Shown: positions 35,927 to 44,157 of the stretch, one piece after another
Layout of the letters: the number at the start of each line of letters is the position of its first letter
How positions within the stretch are numbered: the first letter of the stretch is position 1
Assembly (NCBI GenBank): GCA_900542185.1
Contig: UQMZ01000019.1
Coordinates: forward strand, 1 to 64,000
DNA: 64,000 nt
Reading direction: 5' to 3'
Source of the DNA: an uncultured Bacteroidales bacterium
GTDB lineage: Bacteria > Bacteroidota > Bacteroidia > Bacteroidales > Muribaculaceae
The notes under the pieces: model-generated
The model's input: the letters and a program-made list of their open reading frames with translations, nothing else
Databases searched by the model: none
What the model was told of the DNA's origin: nothing
Made by a program: the position numbers and the translations under genes

Positions 35927-38313
35927 ATTTTTTTATGTATAAATGATGAGGTGCGGTAAAGCCGAACCGGATAATAGTTGAAACTGGAGGAAGTGACGAT
36001 GCTCTCCCAGGTATAGTCGGGAGTGAGGACAAGGGCCTCTCCCGCGCCGGCGGTGGTCCCCTCCTTGAACGGTATATAGCAACGCTGGTTCCTGTTGCGC
36101 CGCTGGTTTGAGCCAAGGCTGTTGCCGTGTTCGTCGTACGATCCGTAATATCCCTCGAACTGGGCCTCGAAACCGGAAACCTGACCCTTGAACAGGGCCT
36201 TCATGTTGTTGCCGAGATAATCGGTGAGCGATTTGCGGTCGGCTCCCAGGGGAAGATACCACAGTGTCTGTCTGCCGGATGAAGGGTCGGTGGCCTGACC
36301 GAATATCTCCTCGTTGATGGAAAGGAAAGCCGATTTGTTGGTCTGGTAAATGTCGGCAAACAGAATGCCGTCCATCATCACCTCGTAGGTCTTGAAGCGT
36401 CCGCTGCTGCTCTTGATACCGAAAGACATCTCCTCGGTGATGTACTTGCGGGTCCAGTAGCCGGAACCGATCTTCACGACGGCATACGACGTCCGCGACT
36501 CCATGAATCGCAGCCGGTGGTCGCGCACCACCGTATTCGATGGACTTTTGGTGACATGGCCATAATCATCGGCATATAGATTGCCGTGGATGTAATAGGC
36601 CGTATGCAGCTTGTCGTAATATCCATAGTCCTCGATGGGACTCACGTATGCCTCCCCGTCGTAAAAGGACAGATAGGCTGGCCGGTTCCCTTCGCCGTCG
36701 CCCGGGAAAAGTCCCTGCGCGTGGCTTGTCTTGCCGGAATAAACGGGATAAAACACCTTGATGCGCCTGTCGGTGCGTATCTTCGGCACATATTCCTCGC
36801 AGATTTCCATTATCGGTTCTCCGTTGGAATAAAGGAGCTTGACAAGAGATGTCTCCGGCGAAGACTGGTTGGAGAAAGTGAAATCCCTCGAGTCGAGGTC
36901 GATCCGGTAGCAGTCGGTGCCAAGCTCGCTGTCCGTGAAGGCATAATTGCTCTGCTCCTGCATCTGCATCACCTTGGCCAGGATTTTCTGCGAAACGGCG
37001 AAATCCTTGAAAAGGTTCCATATCGGAATAATCTTGAAATCAATGATGTCAAGGCCTGAACCCGAGGATGAGAAATTGATCGACGAGAACCACTCCTGCA
37101 ATTGCGTGTCGGGAATGGCATCAAGTTTCGACAGACGGCGTACGGCGTTTTCCAATGCCTGTCTTTTGCCCTTGTCGCCACCCTTGATGCTGACGGCGGC
37201 GGAATTGGATATGGAGCTTGTGACATATTCCGACTCCGAAGATGAAACACCCCCGGTCTGGCGACCGAACACCTTCTTGCAATGTTCCTCCGAGAACGAT
37301 TCGTAGCGGTACATCTGCGACCTGTCGAAAGTGGCCACATAGTCGATGAAACCGCCTACATTCGCCTCGACCACGACATGCGTTCCGAACGCATTCAGCA
37401 TATCGGTGATTTTTTTGTCAAGGTCCTTGCATCCGGGGCTGGAGATATCACGATACATGCTCATGAACTCCTGAGTGAAGGGAAGCTTGTCTTCAGAAAG
37501 ATTGGAAACGATATAATACACGGCCCCGGCGTCGATGCTGCGCGAGGCGACGGTCTTGCTCATGCGCGTGTAGGAACAGAACTGCTCGGATATGTTTTTG
37601 GTGCATACCTGCGAGAACCGGCGTATGGTTTTCCGGACGCCGAGAAATCCGGACGACTTGTCCATCCTGCGCGTAAGGTTTGACGACATCTCCTGGATCG
37701 AGGTGGCTGACTCCACGAAGAATTCGGTGCTGTTGCGCACCGCCTCCTGATAGCTTTGAAATCCGTCTTCCGAATCGAGCGAGGCAAGTTTGCCGAGATC
37801 GATCACCTTGCCTCGGACGCTCTCGCGGTCCTGGTAGGCGTCGAACGCATTGTAGCCCCAGCCTATGCGGTAATCGGCCATCGGGTCGGTGTCGGCATTG
37901 TCGTCATAATCCCCGAGTCCTTTCTGATATATCTCTATGGTGCCCGTCTTGCCGGGATCCGACTGCGAGGCAACCCTTATGGCCGACTTCCGGCCTTCCG
38001 ACAGGTCATTGTCGTCCACATGGAACTCAAGGATGCCGTCCTGACCCACCGTGGCGGAGGAAAGCTCCAGCCATTCGGCGTCGCAGGTCAGGTCGTATGT
38101 CTCGTCAGGGTCAAGCCCGGAGAGGGTCACGGTGTAATAACGGGCATAGCTCTCGATTTCGGGAAGGTCACAGCCCACATCGAGCGTGTCCGCATCCGGA
38201 GCGTCGGGCGAATCGGAGGCGCATCCGGCGGCAAGGAGGGTTAGCAGTGCCATCAACAGGCACCCCAGGTTTCCCGCAAGATGTTTCAATATGTTATTTC
38301 GGTAGGATTCCAT
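35923..38313 (-). CDS. MACPF-domain lipoprotein C
   Basis: 796 residues from the ATG at 38313; an upstream reading to 38541 runs antisense-like through the preceding gene and is rejected. Lipid-bearing Cys31 is in LAAGCASDSPD. A BACON-like beta domain (~60-140) precedes the MACPF domain (~150-480), which carries the full family signature, FGTHVVVEANVGG, with His312. IIPIWNLFKD closes the domain. The remaining ~300 residues share a segment with paralogue B (EEYVPKI...FYPVYSG). MACPF proteins form ring pores; in Bacteroidales some are secreted antibacterial toxins (BSAPs). The start overlaps gene B by 28 bp. Confidence 0.85.
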   Translation of the reverse strand: MESYRNNILKHLAGNLGCLLMALLTLLAAGCASDSPDAPDADTLDVGCDLPEIESYARYYTVTLSGLDPDETYDLTCDAEWLELSSATVGQDGILEFHVDDNDLSEGRKSAIRVASQSDPGKTGTIEIYQKGLGDYDDNADTDPMADYRIGWGYNAFDAYQDRESVRGKVIDLGKLASLDSEDGFQSYQEAVRNSTEFFVESATSIQEMSSNLTRRMDKSSGFLGVRKTIRRFSQVCTKNISEQFCSYTRMSKTVASRSIDAGAVYYIVSNLSEDKLPFTQEFMSMYRDISSPGCKDLDKKITDMLNAFGTHVVVEANVGGFIDYVATFDRSQMYRYESFSEEHCKKVFGRQTGGVSSSESEYVTSSISNSAAVSIKGGDKGKRQALENAVRRLSKLDAIPDTQLQEWFSSINFSSSGSGLDIIDFKIIPIWNLFKDFAVSQKILAKVMQMQEQSNYAFTDSELGTDCYRIDLDSRDFTFSNQSSPETSLVKLLYSNGEPIMEICEEYVPKIRTDRRIKVFYPVYSGKTSHAQGLFPGDGEGNRPAYLSFYDGEAYVSPIEDYGYYDKLHTAYYIHGNLYADDYGHVTKSPSNTVVRDHRLRFMESRTSYAVVKIGSGYWTRKYITEEMSFGIKSSSGRFKTYEVMMDGILFADIYQTNKSAFLSINEEIFGQATDPSSGRQTLWYLPLGADRKSLTDYLGNNMKALFKGQVSGFEAQFEGYYGSYDEHGNSLGSNQRRNRNQRCYIPFKEGTTAGAGEALVLTPDYTWESIVTSSSFNYYPVRLYRTSSFIHKKI

Positions 38314-40247
38314 AAATATATGTAATTGTCGTTGCGGACCATTCTGTTGCTGTATGTATCGCCGGAGAAAAATCCGGGATAGTTCGAAGCCTCCGATGGA
38401 TTCTGTTTCGAGAAACTCCAGCCCGGCAGATTGGGGAACGATGCCGTGGTGTCGAGATAAAAGTGGCCGAAATGCTTGAACACCTTGTATACCGCACCAC
38501 CCACCGTACCGTCGATCCCGATGCCTCCCGGACGCTCGCAACCCAGGATGGGATGCGCCGGCTGGTACTCCAGATTGGTCGATTGCCTGTAGCTCAGCCC
38601 TCCAAGGTTCATATATATGTCGGAAGCCGACACGACGCCCTCGTCGTTGAGCTTCGTCACCGTGTACCTGTCGTGCCGCCAGTCCACTTTATAGGCGCTG
38701 CCCCCGTGGATGCAGAGTCCGTCGGTCAGCTTTACACGTCCCTCGTAAACGGGATAGGCCACAAACACCTTCTCTCGCTGCGAGATCTCGGGCACATACT
38801 CCTTGCAGACTGTGGCCACGGTGCGGTTGGCGGCAATTATATCCACCGTCTCCGGATTGTCGAAAGTCTTTCTGCCCGCACCGCCGATCTGGCAGGTGAC
38901 GGACGTGGGATGTCCGTCAAACCGTGTGTTGATGAAATTCTTGTTCGACAGGCGTTCCGCCACCAGACCCATATTGCCGGTGACACGCGCCTCCACAAGC
39001 CGTGCCTTGTCTGCATCGGGGATGAACTTCCATATCGGCACCACCTCGATATCGATAAGCTCTACATTCGACGACGCGAGGTCTTCGTCGTCAAACGTCA
39101 CGGAGTTCAGCCATTTCGAGTCGAGGTCCTGAGTCACCTTCGAGTTGTCAAAACTTGTCATGGTCGCGATTCCGTCAAGAATCGACCTGTCGCCCCCAAG
39201 TATATCCACCCGGCAGGTGCTGTTCCGCAGGATCTTGTAGTTTTTCTCGACCGAAGATGTTGACTGCGACTTCTTGAAGAGCGTGGCGATCTGCGCCGAT
39301 GCGAGGGCGTATTCCTGCTCGATTTCCTCAAACTTGCGGGTCTCGACCTGCGCCTCCAGGGTGAGACGGGCCCCGAGCCGGGCGAAAGTGACCACGTGGG
39401 TGCCGTAAACCGTTATGAAATCGTCCACTGATTTCATGTCGGTGAGGTTGCCGACTGCCGTCCGGAAACTGCTTGTGAGAAGTGTGGGATGCCGCTGCGC
39501 GTAAATGGCGATATCGTTGTATGCCAGGCTGTATTCGGCGGCTGTAAGCCGCATCTCGTCCTTGAGTATGTAGCTTTCGGTCACGCCGTCCTCGAACGCG
39601 CTGCATGTGGCCGACACGCCACCCGAGAACAGTATTATGTCCCCCTCGACCGAAGCCTGGAAATTTGTGTTCTGGACATAATCCACCACCGAGGTATAGA
39701 CCGAACTTTCCGCACTCATTTCATGTATTACGTTGACATTGATGAGCGATGCGGCCTCCTCCTCCGAAATCCTGTCGATCTCGGCGCGATTAAGAATCTG
39801 ACACCTGAAATCCTTCAGGTTGCAATAGTCGCCATAGACTGCGTTGTATGAATATCCTACGCCATGGTGACGGTAAAACTGCCTCAGAGTCGCTCCTGCC
39901 GAGGCCCGTGTGGCCGGCGACTGCACATATACCAGCGTGGTGTCACGGCCGTCTTCCCTTGTCACCAGAAACCTTGCCTCACGCCGGGCGTTGCCGTCGT
40001 TGCGTTCGTGATAAAACCTTCCGTCGCTGATCCGGCTGACAAAATCGCCCTCCGTCCGACACACATCCGACACATCCCCCAGCTCGTCAGGAAGCGTGAA
40101 ATATCCCTCGTCCGCCGGGAGGATGATGCCCTCCGCAGTCTCGGCATCAGGATACTGCGGCTCGTCCGGACACAACCTGTCGTCGCATCCCCATGTCAGT
40201 AGGGATGCGACAATCACCGGTATCTGAAAAAAACTGGTTTTAGCCAT
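38286..40247 (-). CDS. MACPF-domain lipoprotein B
   Basis: 653 residues with lipobox LTWGC (Cys21) followed by DDRL. A short beta-rich N-terminal region (~40-110) precedes the MACPF domain (~115-420), with signature VYGTHVVTFARLGA (His284; the second Gly of the family pattern is Ala) and a closing segment VVPIWKFIPD. The C-terminal ~210 residues share EYVPEI...VAYPVYEG and GLCIHGG with paralogue C, suggesting a common C-terminal recognition or control domain. It starts 30 bp after paralogue A stops. Likely outer-membrane or surface location. Confidence 0.85.
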   Translation of the reverse strand: MAKTSFFQIPVIVASLLTWGCDDRLCPDEPQYPDAETAEGIILPADEGYFTLPDELGDVSDVCRTEGDFVSRISDGRFYHERNDGNARREARFLVTREDGRDTTLVYVQSPATRASAGATLRQFYRHHGVGYSYNAVYGDYCNLKDFRCQILNRAEIDRISEEEAASLINVNVIHEMSAESSVYTSVVDYVQNTNFQASVEGDIILFSGGVSATCSAFEDGVTESYILKDEMRLTAAEYSLAYNDIAIYAQRHPTLLTSSFRTAVGNLTDMKSVDDFITVYGTHVVTFARLGARLTLEAQVETRKFEEIEQEYALASAQIATLFKKSQSTSSVEKNYKILRNSTCRVDILGGDRSILDGIATMTSFDNSKVTQDLDSKWLNSVTFDDEDLASSNVELIDIEVVPIWKFIPDADKARLVEARVTGNMGLVAERLSNKNFINTRFDGHPTSVTCQIGGAGRKTFDNPETVDIIAANRTVATVCKEYVPEISQREKVFVAYPVYEGRVKLTDGLCIHGGSAYKVDWRHDRYTVTKLNDEGVVSASDIYMNLGGLSYRQSTNLEYQPAHPILGCERPGGIGIDGTVGGAVYKVFKHFGHFYLDTTASFPNLPGWSFSKQNPSEASNYPGFFSGDTYSNRMVRNDNYIYLWNPTEITY

Positions 40248-40277
40248 AAATTCCGATATGCGTGGTCACCCGCCTGA

Positions 40278-41753
40278 TCACAGCACGCCGTGAAGCTTGA
40301 GGAACCTTGAGTTCGGGTATTTCCCGGCAAGGTATTTCTTTATCGCGGCTATGGATTTCTGATCGGAGAACAGGTCCCATATCGGTGCGACCTCCACGGA
40401 TACGAGTTCCGCGGTGTTGTCGCTGCCGTCGCTGACCACGACGGACTTTGCCCAGTCGGCAATCGCTTGGCCAAGATCGGACTCATAGTCGGCGGCCTCG
40501 AAAGTCTTGACCACGTTCGTGGCCATCGCCTTGCTGCCTCCGATCAGCTGGACCTTATGCTGCGAGTGCTTCAGATGCTGGACTGAAGCATTGATGTATG
40601 ATGCCTGCACATCGGCCTTCAGGCTGAACAGTCCGGCCTGGATGTCTGCTGTGATACGCGCCGAATCCACGGCAAGCGTCTCGTTGATGTAGGTGCTGTC
40701 TACCTTCAGGTCCATGGCCGCAACGGCGCCGAGATTGCTTTTCGACACGAACCCGGTGCCGTAATCGTCAATCAGCTTCTGCACCTTACCGTTGATTGCA
40801 GCCTCATCGAGGCTTGCGGCATTGCAGAGGACACGCAGTTCTTCACGCGCCTTTGCGAATCCTACGGCAAGCAACGCCCGGCACATCCGGCTTTCATTCA
40901 CATCGGCACCCGAGGTAGAGGCATCATTCGCGTTGTCGAAAGTAGTCATGATGTCATTATAGCCCAACGAAGCCTCGAACGAAGGATAATTGGCTCCCAT
41001 CTTGATCTGAAGGGCCTTCTCGCCGAATGTCTCGGCGCCTGAGTATTTGCCGGATATTCCGAACTTGAAGAGGCCGTATGCCACCTCGAGGCTGAGCTTG
41101 ACGCCCAGGGAGTCGCGCTTGTTGACGATGGTGTCGGTCTTCAGGGATTCGTATTCATCTATCCTCAGGGTTGACGAATTGGCGAGACCGTCATAAAATC
41201 CGAAATCGTCTGCCTCCTGAAGTTTGGTGATCACCATCGTGTTTACCGTGGAATTAACCTTGTATTTCAAGGATACGTTATCCGGGTCATCATAATATTC
41301 GAGTGCGTTGCATCCGAAGCCGAGATACTTGTTTTTTGCAAGTTTCAGGAAGTCTGCGCCGTTATCGGCCGCCATGCCGTCCTCACTCTCTTTCTGACGC
41401 AACTGCACCTTAGAGACCTTGCCGTCAGCGTTGAGTGTAAGTGTGGTCACGCGTTCCATGTCGGTAAAGTTTCCGTCTACCACCACTGCCATCTCGCCGT
41501 TGCCGTTGCCTTCACCGTCAAGTACTTTTGCCCAATTACAATCCTCGGGCAGAGTGGCTGACCATTGGCCTGCGGACTTTACCGATATTTTGTGGATTCC
41601 GTCTTCCAGAGGCACGATAAGACCGTCCTTGACAAGATCCTGGAACACGGGGGTGTCGCTAATCATCTCCTCCGAAGAACAGGAGGCCAAAGCCAGGAAG
41701 CCGAACGCAGTCACCAGCATTCCGCCGAACAATTTAAATTTAGTCTGTTTCAT
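40278..41753 (-). CDS. MACPF-like lipoprotein A (signature His replaced, no C-terminal domain)
   Basis: 491 residues, first gene of the operon. Lipobox LALASC gives Cys25, followed by SSEE. A BACON-like domain (~45-125) precedes a MACPF-like domain (~135-475). The signature reads DYGTGFVSKSNLGA: the conserved His is Gly334. The protein stops soon after the closing segment VAPIWDLFSD and lacks the extra C-terminal domain of B and C. FGCNALEYYDDP matches the corresponding GYNA segments in the paralogues. It might nucleate, anchor or regulate a mixed pore, or protect the producer; these are guesses. The promoter lies ~200 bp upstream. Confidence 0.75.
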   Translation of the reverse strand: MKQTKFKLFGGMLVTAFGFLALASCSSEEMISDTPVFQDLVKDGLIVPLEDGIHKISVKSAGQWSATLPEDCNWAKVLDGEGNGNGEMAVVVDGNFTDMERVTTLTLNADGKVSKVQLRQKESEDGMAADNGADFLKLAKNKYLGFGCNALEYYDDPDNVSLKYKVNSTVNTMVITKLQEADDFGFYDGLANSSTLRIDEYESLKTDTIVNKRDSLGVKLSLEVAYGLFKFGISGKYSGAETFGEKALQIKMGANYPSFEASLGYNDIMTTFDNANDASTSGADVNESRMCRALLAVGFAKAREELRVLCNAASLDEAAINGKVQKLIDDYGTGFVSKSNLGAVAAMDLKVDSTYINETLAVDSARITADIQAGLFSLKADVQASYINASVQHLKHSQHKVQLIGGSKAMATNVVKTFEAADYESDLGQAIADWAKSVVVSDGSDNTAELVSVEVAPIWDLFSDQKSIAAIKKYLAGKYPNSRFLKLHGVL

Positions 41754-41827
41754 ATTATATATTGGTATAAATTATGTTCAAACACAATGAATATACAGTC
41801 ACTTCATCATTGTTGTCTTGTAAAGAC

Positions 41828-41923
41828 CTACACGCCTGCGAGAACAGCCGGCTCTTCACCGTCGCTGTAAGCCGGCAATATCATGTCTGCCATAATTGCA
41901 AGGATGTCAAGGGATCTGTTCAT
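41828..41923 (-). other. Possible leader peptide and hairpin in the MACPF operon 5' leader
   Basis: A 31-codon frame (MNRSLDILAIMADMILPAYS, then 11 more residues) starts with ATG at 41923 and ends with TAG at 41828, inside the predicted leader RNA. It contains an inverted repeat GCCGGCT (41847-41853) / AGCCGGC (41870-41876) that could form a hairpin. The frame may be accidental. If translated, it could couple ribosome movement to this hairpin. Confidence 0.3.
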
Positions 41924-41951
41924 GTGATCGGTTATCGATTAATTCTTTTTA

Positions 41952-41983
41952 GCAAAATTAGTATTTAATAACATTCCGGCCAA
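41952..41983 (-). promoter_or_regulatory. Promoter of the MACPF operon (element copy B)
   Basis: On the minus strand TTG (41981-41983), exactly 20 bp, then TAATTTTGC (41952-41960). Transcription should start near 41945. Both boxes, their spacing and the flanking bases match the promoter at 28931-28962. Confidence 0.8.
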
Positions 41984-41999
41984 GAATCCCGCTCTATGC

Positions 42000-42054
42000 T
42001 TGTCCCATAACTTCCTAAAGCTTGTCTCAAATCTTCCCTGCGGCAGTCTCAAAA
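42000..42054. promoter_or_regulatory. Three direct repeats, 22-bp period (operator candidate, copy B)
   Basis: TTGTCCCATAA (42000-42010), TTGTCTCAAAT (42022-42032) and CAGTCTCAAAA (42044-42054) repeat with an exact 22-bp period and begin 40 bp from the -7 box of the MACPF promoter, the same distance as in copy A. Probable binding site of the TPR-AraC regulator acting as an activator. Confidence 0.7.
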
Positions 42055-42132
42055 TGTACTTCGTTCTGATAGTCTGATAAATATCAAAAAAACACACTAA
42101 AGACGAGGTATGGTGTCAATTCATTGGATTAA

Positions 42133-42194
42133 TCCATTGGATATTACAAATTCTTATTATTTTTGGAGAACATTAAAAAAAATGGTAATTTTGC
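42133..42194 (+). promoter_or_regulatory. tsaD promoter region with island-derived palindrome
   Basis: TAATTTTGC at 42186-42194 ends 3 bp before the tsaD ATG, so its transcript is probably leaderless. Upstream lies the palindrome ATCCATTGGAT (42133-42143), shared with the regulator's promoter, with a partial second copy at 42122-42130. Its TTG (42138-42140) lies 18 bp from TATTTTTG (42159-42166), a possible second, weaker promoter reading into tsaD. Confidence 0.5.
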
Positions 42195-42197
42195 GGT

Positions 42198-43229
42198 ATG
42201 ATGGGTAAAGAGAAACCTACGGTGATACTGGGCATCGAGTCGTCGTGCGACGATACCTCGGCAGCGGTGATAGTCGACGGGATATTGCGCAGCAACGTCA
42301 TAGCGAGCCAGAAAGTGCATGAGAGTTACGGCGGCGTCGTGCCGGAACTCGCGTCGCGCGCACACCAGCAGAACATAGTGCCGGTGGTGTCCGACGCGTT
42401 GCGTCAGGCCGGAGTGGACAAGCACGACCTCAGCGCCATAGCCTATACGCGCGGCCCGGGACTGCTCGGCTCGCTGCACGTAGGCACCTCGTTTGCCAAA
42501 GGTCTGGCAATAGCGCTCGACATACCGCTGCTGGATGTGAACCATCTGCACGGCCATGTGCTGTCGCACTTCATCCGCAACAATGCCGACGACCCGGTGC
42601 CGGAGTTCCCTTACCTCTGTCTGCTGATTTCAGGTGGAAACTCCCAATTGGTAGTGGTGGAATCTCCTTACAAGATGAATATCATAGGCCAGACCATCGA
42701 CGACGCGGCCGGCGAAGCCTTCGACAAATGCGCCAAGGTGATGGGTCTCCCCTATCCCGGCGGCCCGCATATAGACCGTCTCGCCCAGGAGGGTGACCCG
42801 AAGCGTTTCAAGTTCGCCAAGCCGAACATGCCTGGCTTCGACTACTCGTTCAGCGGCCTTAAGACATCTTTCCTCTATACGCTGCGCGACAACGTGAAGA
42901 ATGATCCGGACTTCGTGGAGAACAACAAGGCCGACCTGTGTGCCTCTTTGCAGAAGACCATCATCGACATATTGCTCTCCAAACTGAAGGCTGCTATCCG
43001 CGAGACCGGTGTGAAGCATGTGGCCATAGGAGGCGGCGTATCGGCCAACGGCGGCATCCGCCAGGCTGTGGCCGACCTGTGCCGCGACATGGACGTCACC
43101 GCATGGATTCCGCCGCGTCAGTTCACTACCGACAACGCCGCAATGGTGGCCATGGCCGGTTACTTCAAATACCTTAACCACGATTACAGCTCGCTCGCAC
43201 TCCCTCCCTTCGCGCGCGTCACCGTTTGA
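42198..43229 (+). CDS. tsaD: tRNA N6-adenosine threonylcarbamoyltransferase
   Basis: Transfers the threonylcarbamoyl group to A37 of ANN-reading tRNAs, working with TsaB and TsaE. 343 residues with the ASKHA-fold ATPase motifs: GIESSCDDTSAAV, metal-binding HLHGHVLSHF, ISGGNSQLV and GGGVSANGGIR. The ATG at 42198 is chosen for its position beside the -7 box; a second ATG follows directly. It is followed 9 bp later by the CinA-type gene, probably in one transcript. Confidence 0.96.
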   Translation: MMGKEKPTVILGIESSCDDTSAAVIVDGILRSNVIASQKVHESYGGVVPELASRAHQQNIVPVVSDALRQAGVDKHDLSAIAYTRGPGLLGSLHVGTSFAKGLAIALDIPLLDVNHLHGHVLSHFIRNNADDPVPEFPYLCLLISGGNSQLVVVESPYKMNIIGQTIDDAAGEAFDKCAKVMGLPYPGGPHIDRLAQEGDPKRFKFAKPNMPGFDYSFSGLKTSFLYTLRDNVKNDPDFVENNKADLCASLQKTIIDILLSKLKAAIRETGVKHVAIGGGVSANGGIRQAVADLCRDMDVTAWIPPRQFTTDNAAMVAMAGYFKYLNHDYSSLALPPFARVTV

Positions 43230-43238
43230 TATCGCCCT

Positions 43239-44039
43239 ATGAAAACCCCGAACGACACTCCCGACAAGGATCCCGGCACGGAGAAAGATCTCCATACCGA
43301 AACCCGTTGCGTCACCATATACGGCTACACCGAGGAGGAACTTGCCGACATCATCAAGCATTTCAGGAGCCAGCTCCCCGATTTTGTCAGCATGGTAACC
43401 ACCACACTGAATCTTGTCACCAGGATTCTGCTGACAGGCTCACACCACGCCGTGGAACTTCTGCGGTTCAAGATGAACCGTTTCCAGCAGCAACTCATGG
43501 ACCTTTTCAACGAGGAATTCGTATCGACGCAGGACCTGACCATGTCGGAGGTATTAGGTCAGTTACTTAAGGAGCGCGAACTGACCGTGGCCTGCGCCGA
43601 GAGTTGCACCGGTGGCAACATCGCCCACAAGATCACGCAGATTCCCGGATCGTCGGCTTATTTCTTAGGCAGCGTGGTAAGTTACAGCAACGAGGTGAAG
43701 GCCAACGTGCTGAAGGTGAGCCGCAACAACCTGTCGCGCTTCGGCGCCGTCAGCAAGCAGGTGGTAGAGGACATGGCCCGTGGAGTCGCATCGCTGATGA
43801 GGGCTGACTGCGCGATGGCCACGTCAGGCATCGCCGGACCCGAAGGCGGTACGAAGTTCAAGCCCGTAGGCACGGTGTGGATGGCCGTAAGATATCATGA
43901 CACCACCGTGTCGGAGCTGATTCAGTTCAAGGGCGACCGAAACCAAGTGATTGAATCGGCAACGAACCATGTGATGTTCATGCTGATCAAGATGTTGCGA
44001 AACTCCTACATAGTGCAGGAAGAAATCAACGACGACTAA
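43239..44039 (+). CDS. CinA-family nicotinamide-nucleotide amidohydrolase lacking the N-terminal MoCF domain
   Basis: 266 residues. The C-terminal ~165 residues are the PncC domain that deamidates NMN in NAD salvage, with catalytic AESCTGG and SGIAGPEGGT motifs. Residues ~25-75 (TIYGYTEEELADII...LPDFVSM...RILLTG) align with the KH-like linker of full-length CinA. The ~170-residue molybdopterin-binding-like domain that normally precedes it is missing. There is no room upstream for the missing domain, since tsaD ends 9 bp before the start, so this is a shortened but apparently functional form. Confidence 0.85.
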   Translation: MKTPNDTPDKDPGTEKDLHTETRCVTIYGYTEEELADIIKHFRSQLPDFVSMVTTTLNLVTRILLTGSHHAVELLRFKMNRFQQQLMDLFNEEFVSTQDLTMSEVLGQLLKERELTVACAESCTGGNIAHKITQIPGSSAYFLGSVVSYSNEVKANVLKVSRNNLSRFGAVSKQVVEDMARGVASLMRADCAMATSGIAGPEGGTKFKPVGTVWMAVRYHDTTVSELIQFKGDRNQVIESATNHVMFMLIKMLRNSYIVQEEINDD

Positions 44040-44070
44040 ACAGATATTAGATATTAGATACAGAATAATT

Positions 44071-44141
44071 CATCTTCCTTTATGAACCGGGTGAAAGTCC
44101 CGGACAGTCCCGCTACGGTTACAGTCCGACCTTGGAAGATG
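44071..44141 (+). ncRNA. Cobalamin riboswitch (compact class II type)
   Basis: A closing stem CATCTTCC (44071-44078) / GGAAGATG (44134-44141) encloses the conserved core: GGGTGAAAGTCC, CCCGCTACGGTTACAGTCC and the B12-box-like GACCTTGG. At 71 bases it is of the short class II kind. The BtuB start codon lies 17 bases after it, so ligand binding probably blocks translation initiation rather than forming a terminator. The operon it precedes is for cobalamin uptake, which supports the call. Confidence 0.88.
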
Positions 44142-44157
44142 ACAATTTTCTACGCGG

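Larger units (their letters stand above)
41754..42197. other. Gene-free region between the MACPF operon and tsaD
   Basis: A 444-bp stretch. From left to right it holds a ~190-base 5' leader of the MACPF operon (minus strand) with a hairpin and a 31-codon open frame, the MACPF promoter, three 22-bp-spaced direct repeats, a palindrome, and the tsaD promoters. From about 41945 to 42146 it is homologous to 28925-29109, the regulatory region of the lipocalin-like gene and regulator. No tRNA or other gene is seen. Confidence 0.7.

Noticed and set aside
38314..38541. 76-residue N-terminal extension of MACPF protein C
   Set aside because: It runs through the end of the MACPF B gene in another frame; the lipoprotein signal peptide begins at the ATG at 38313.
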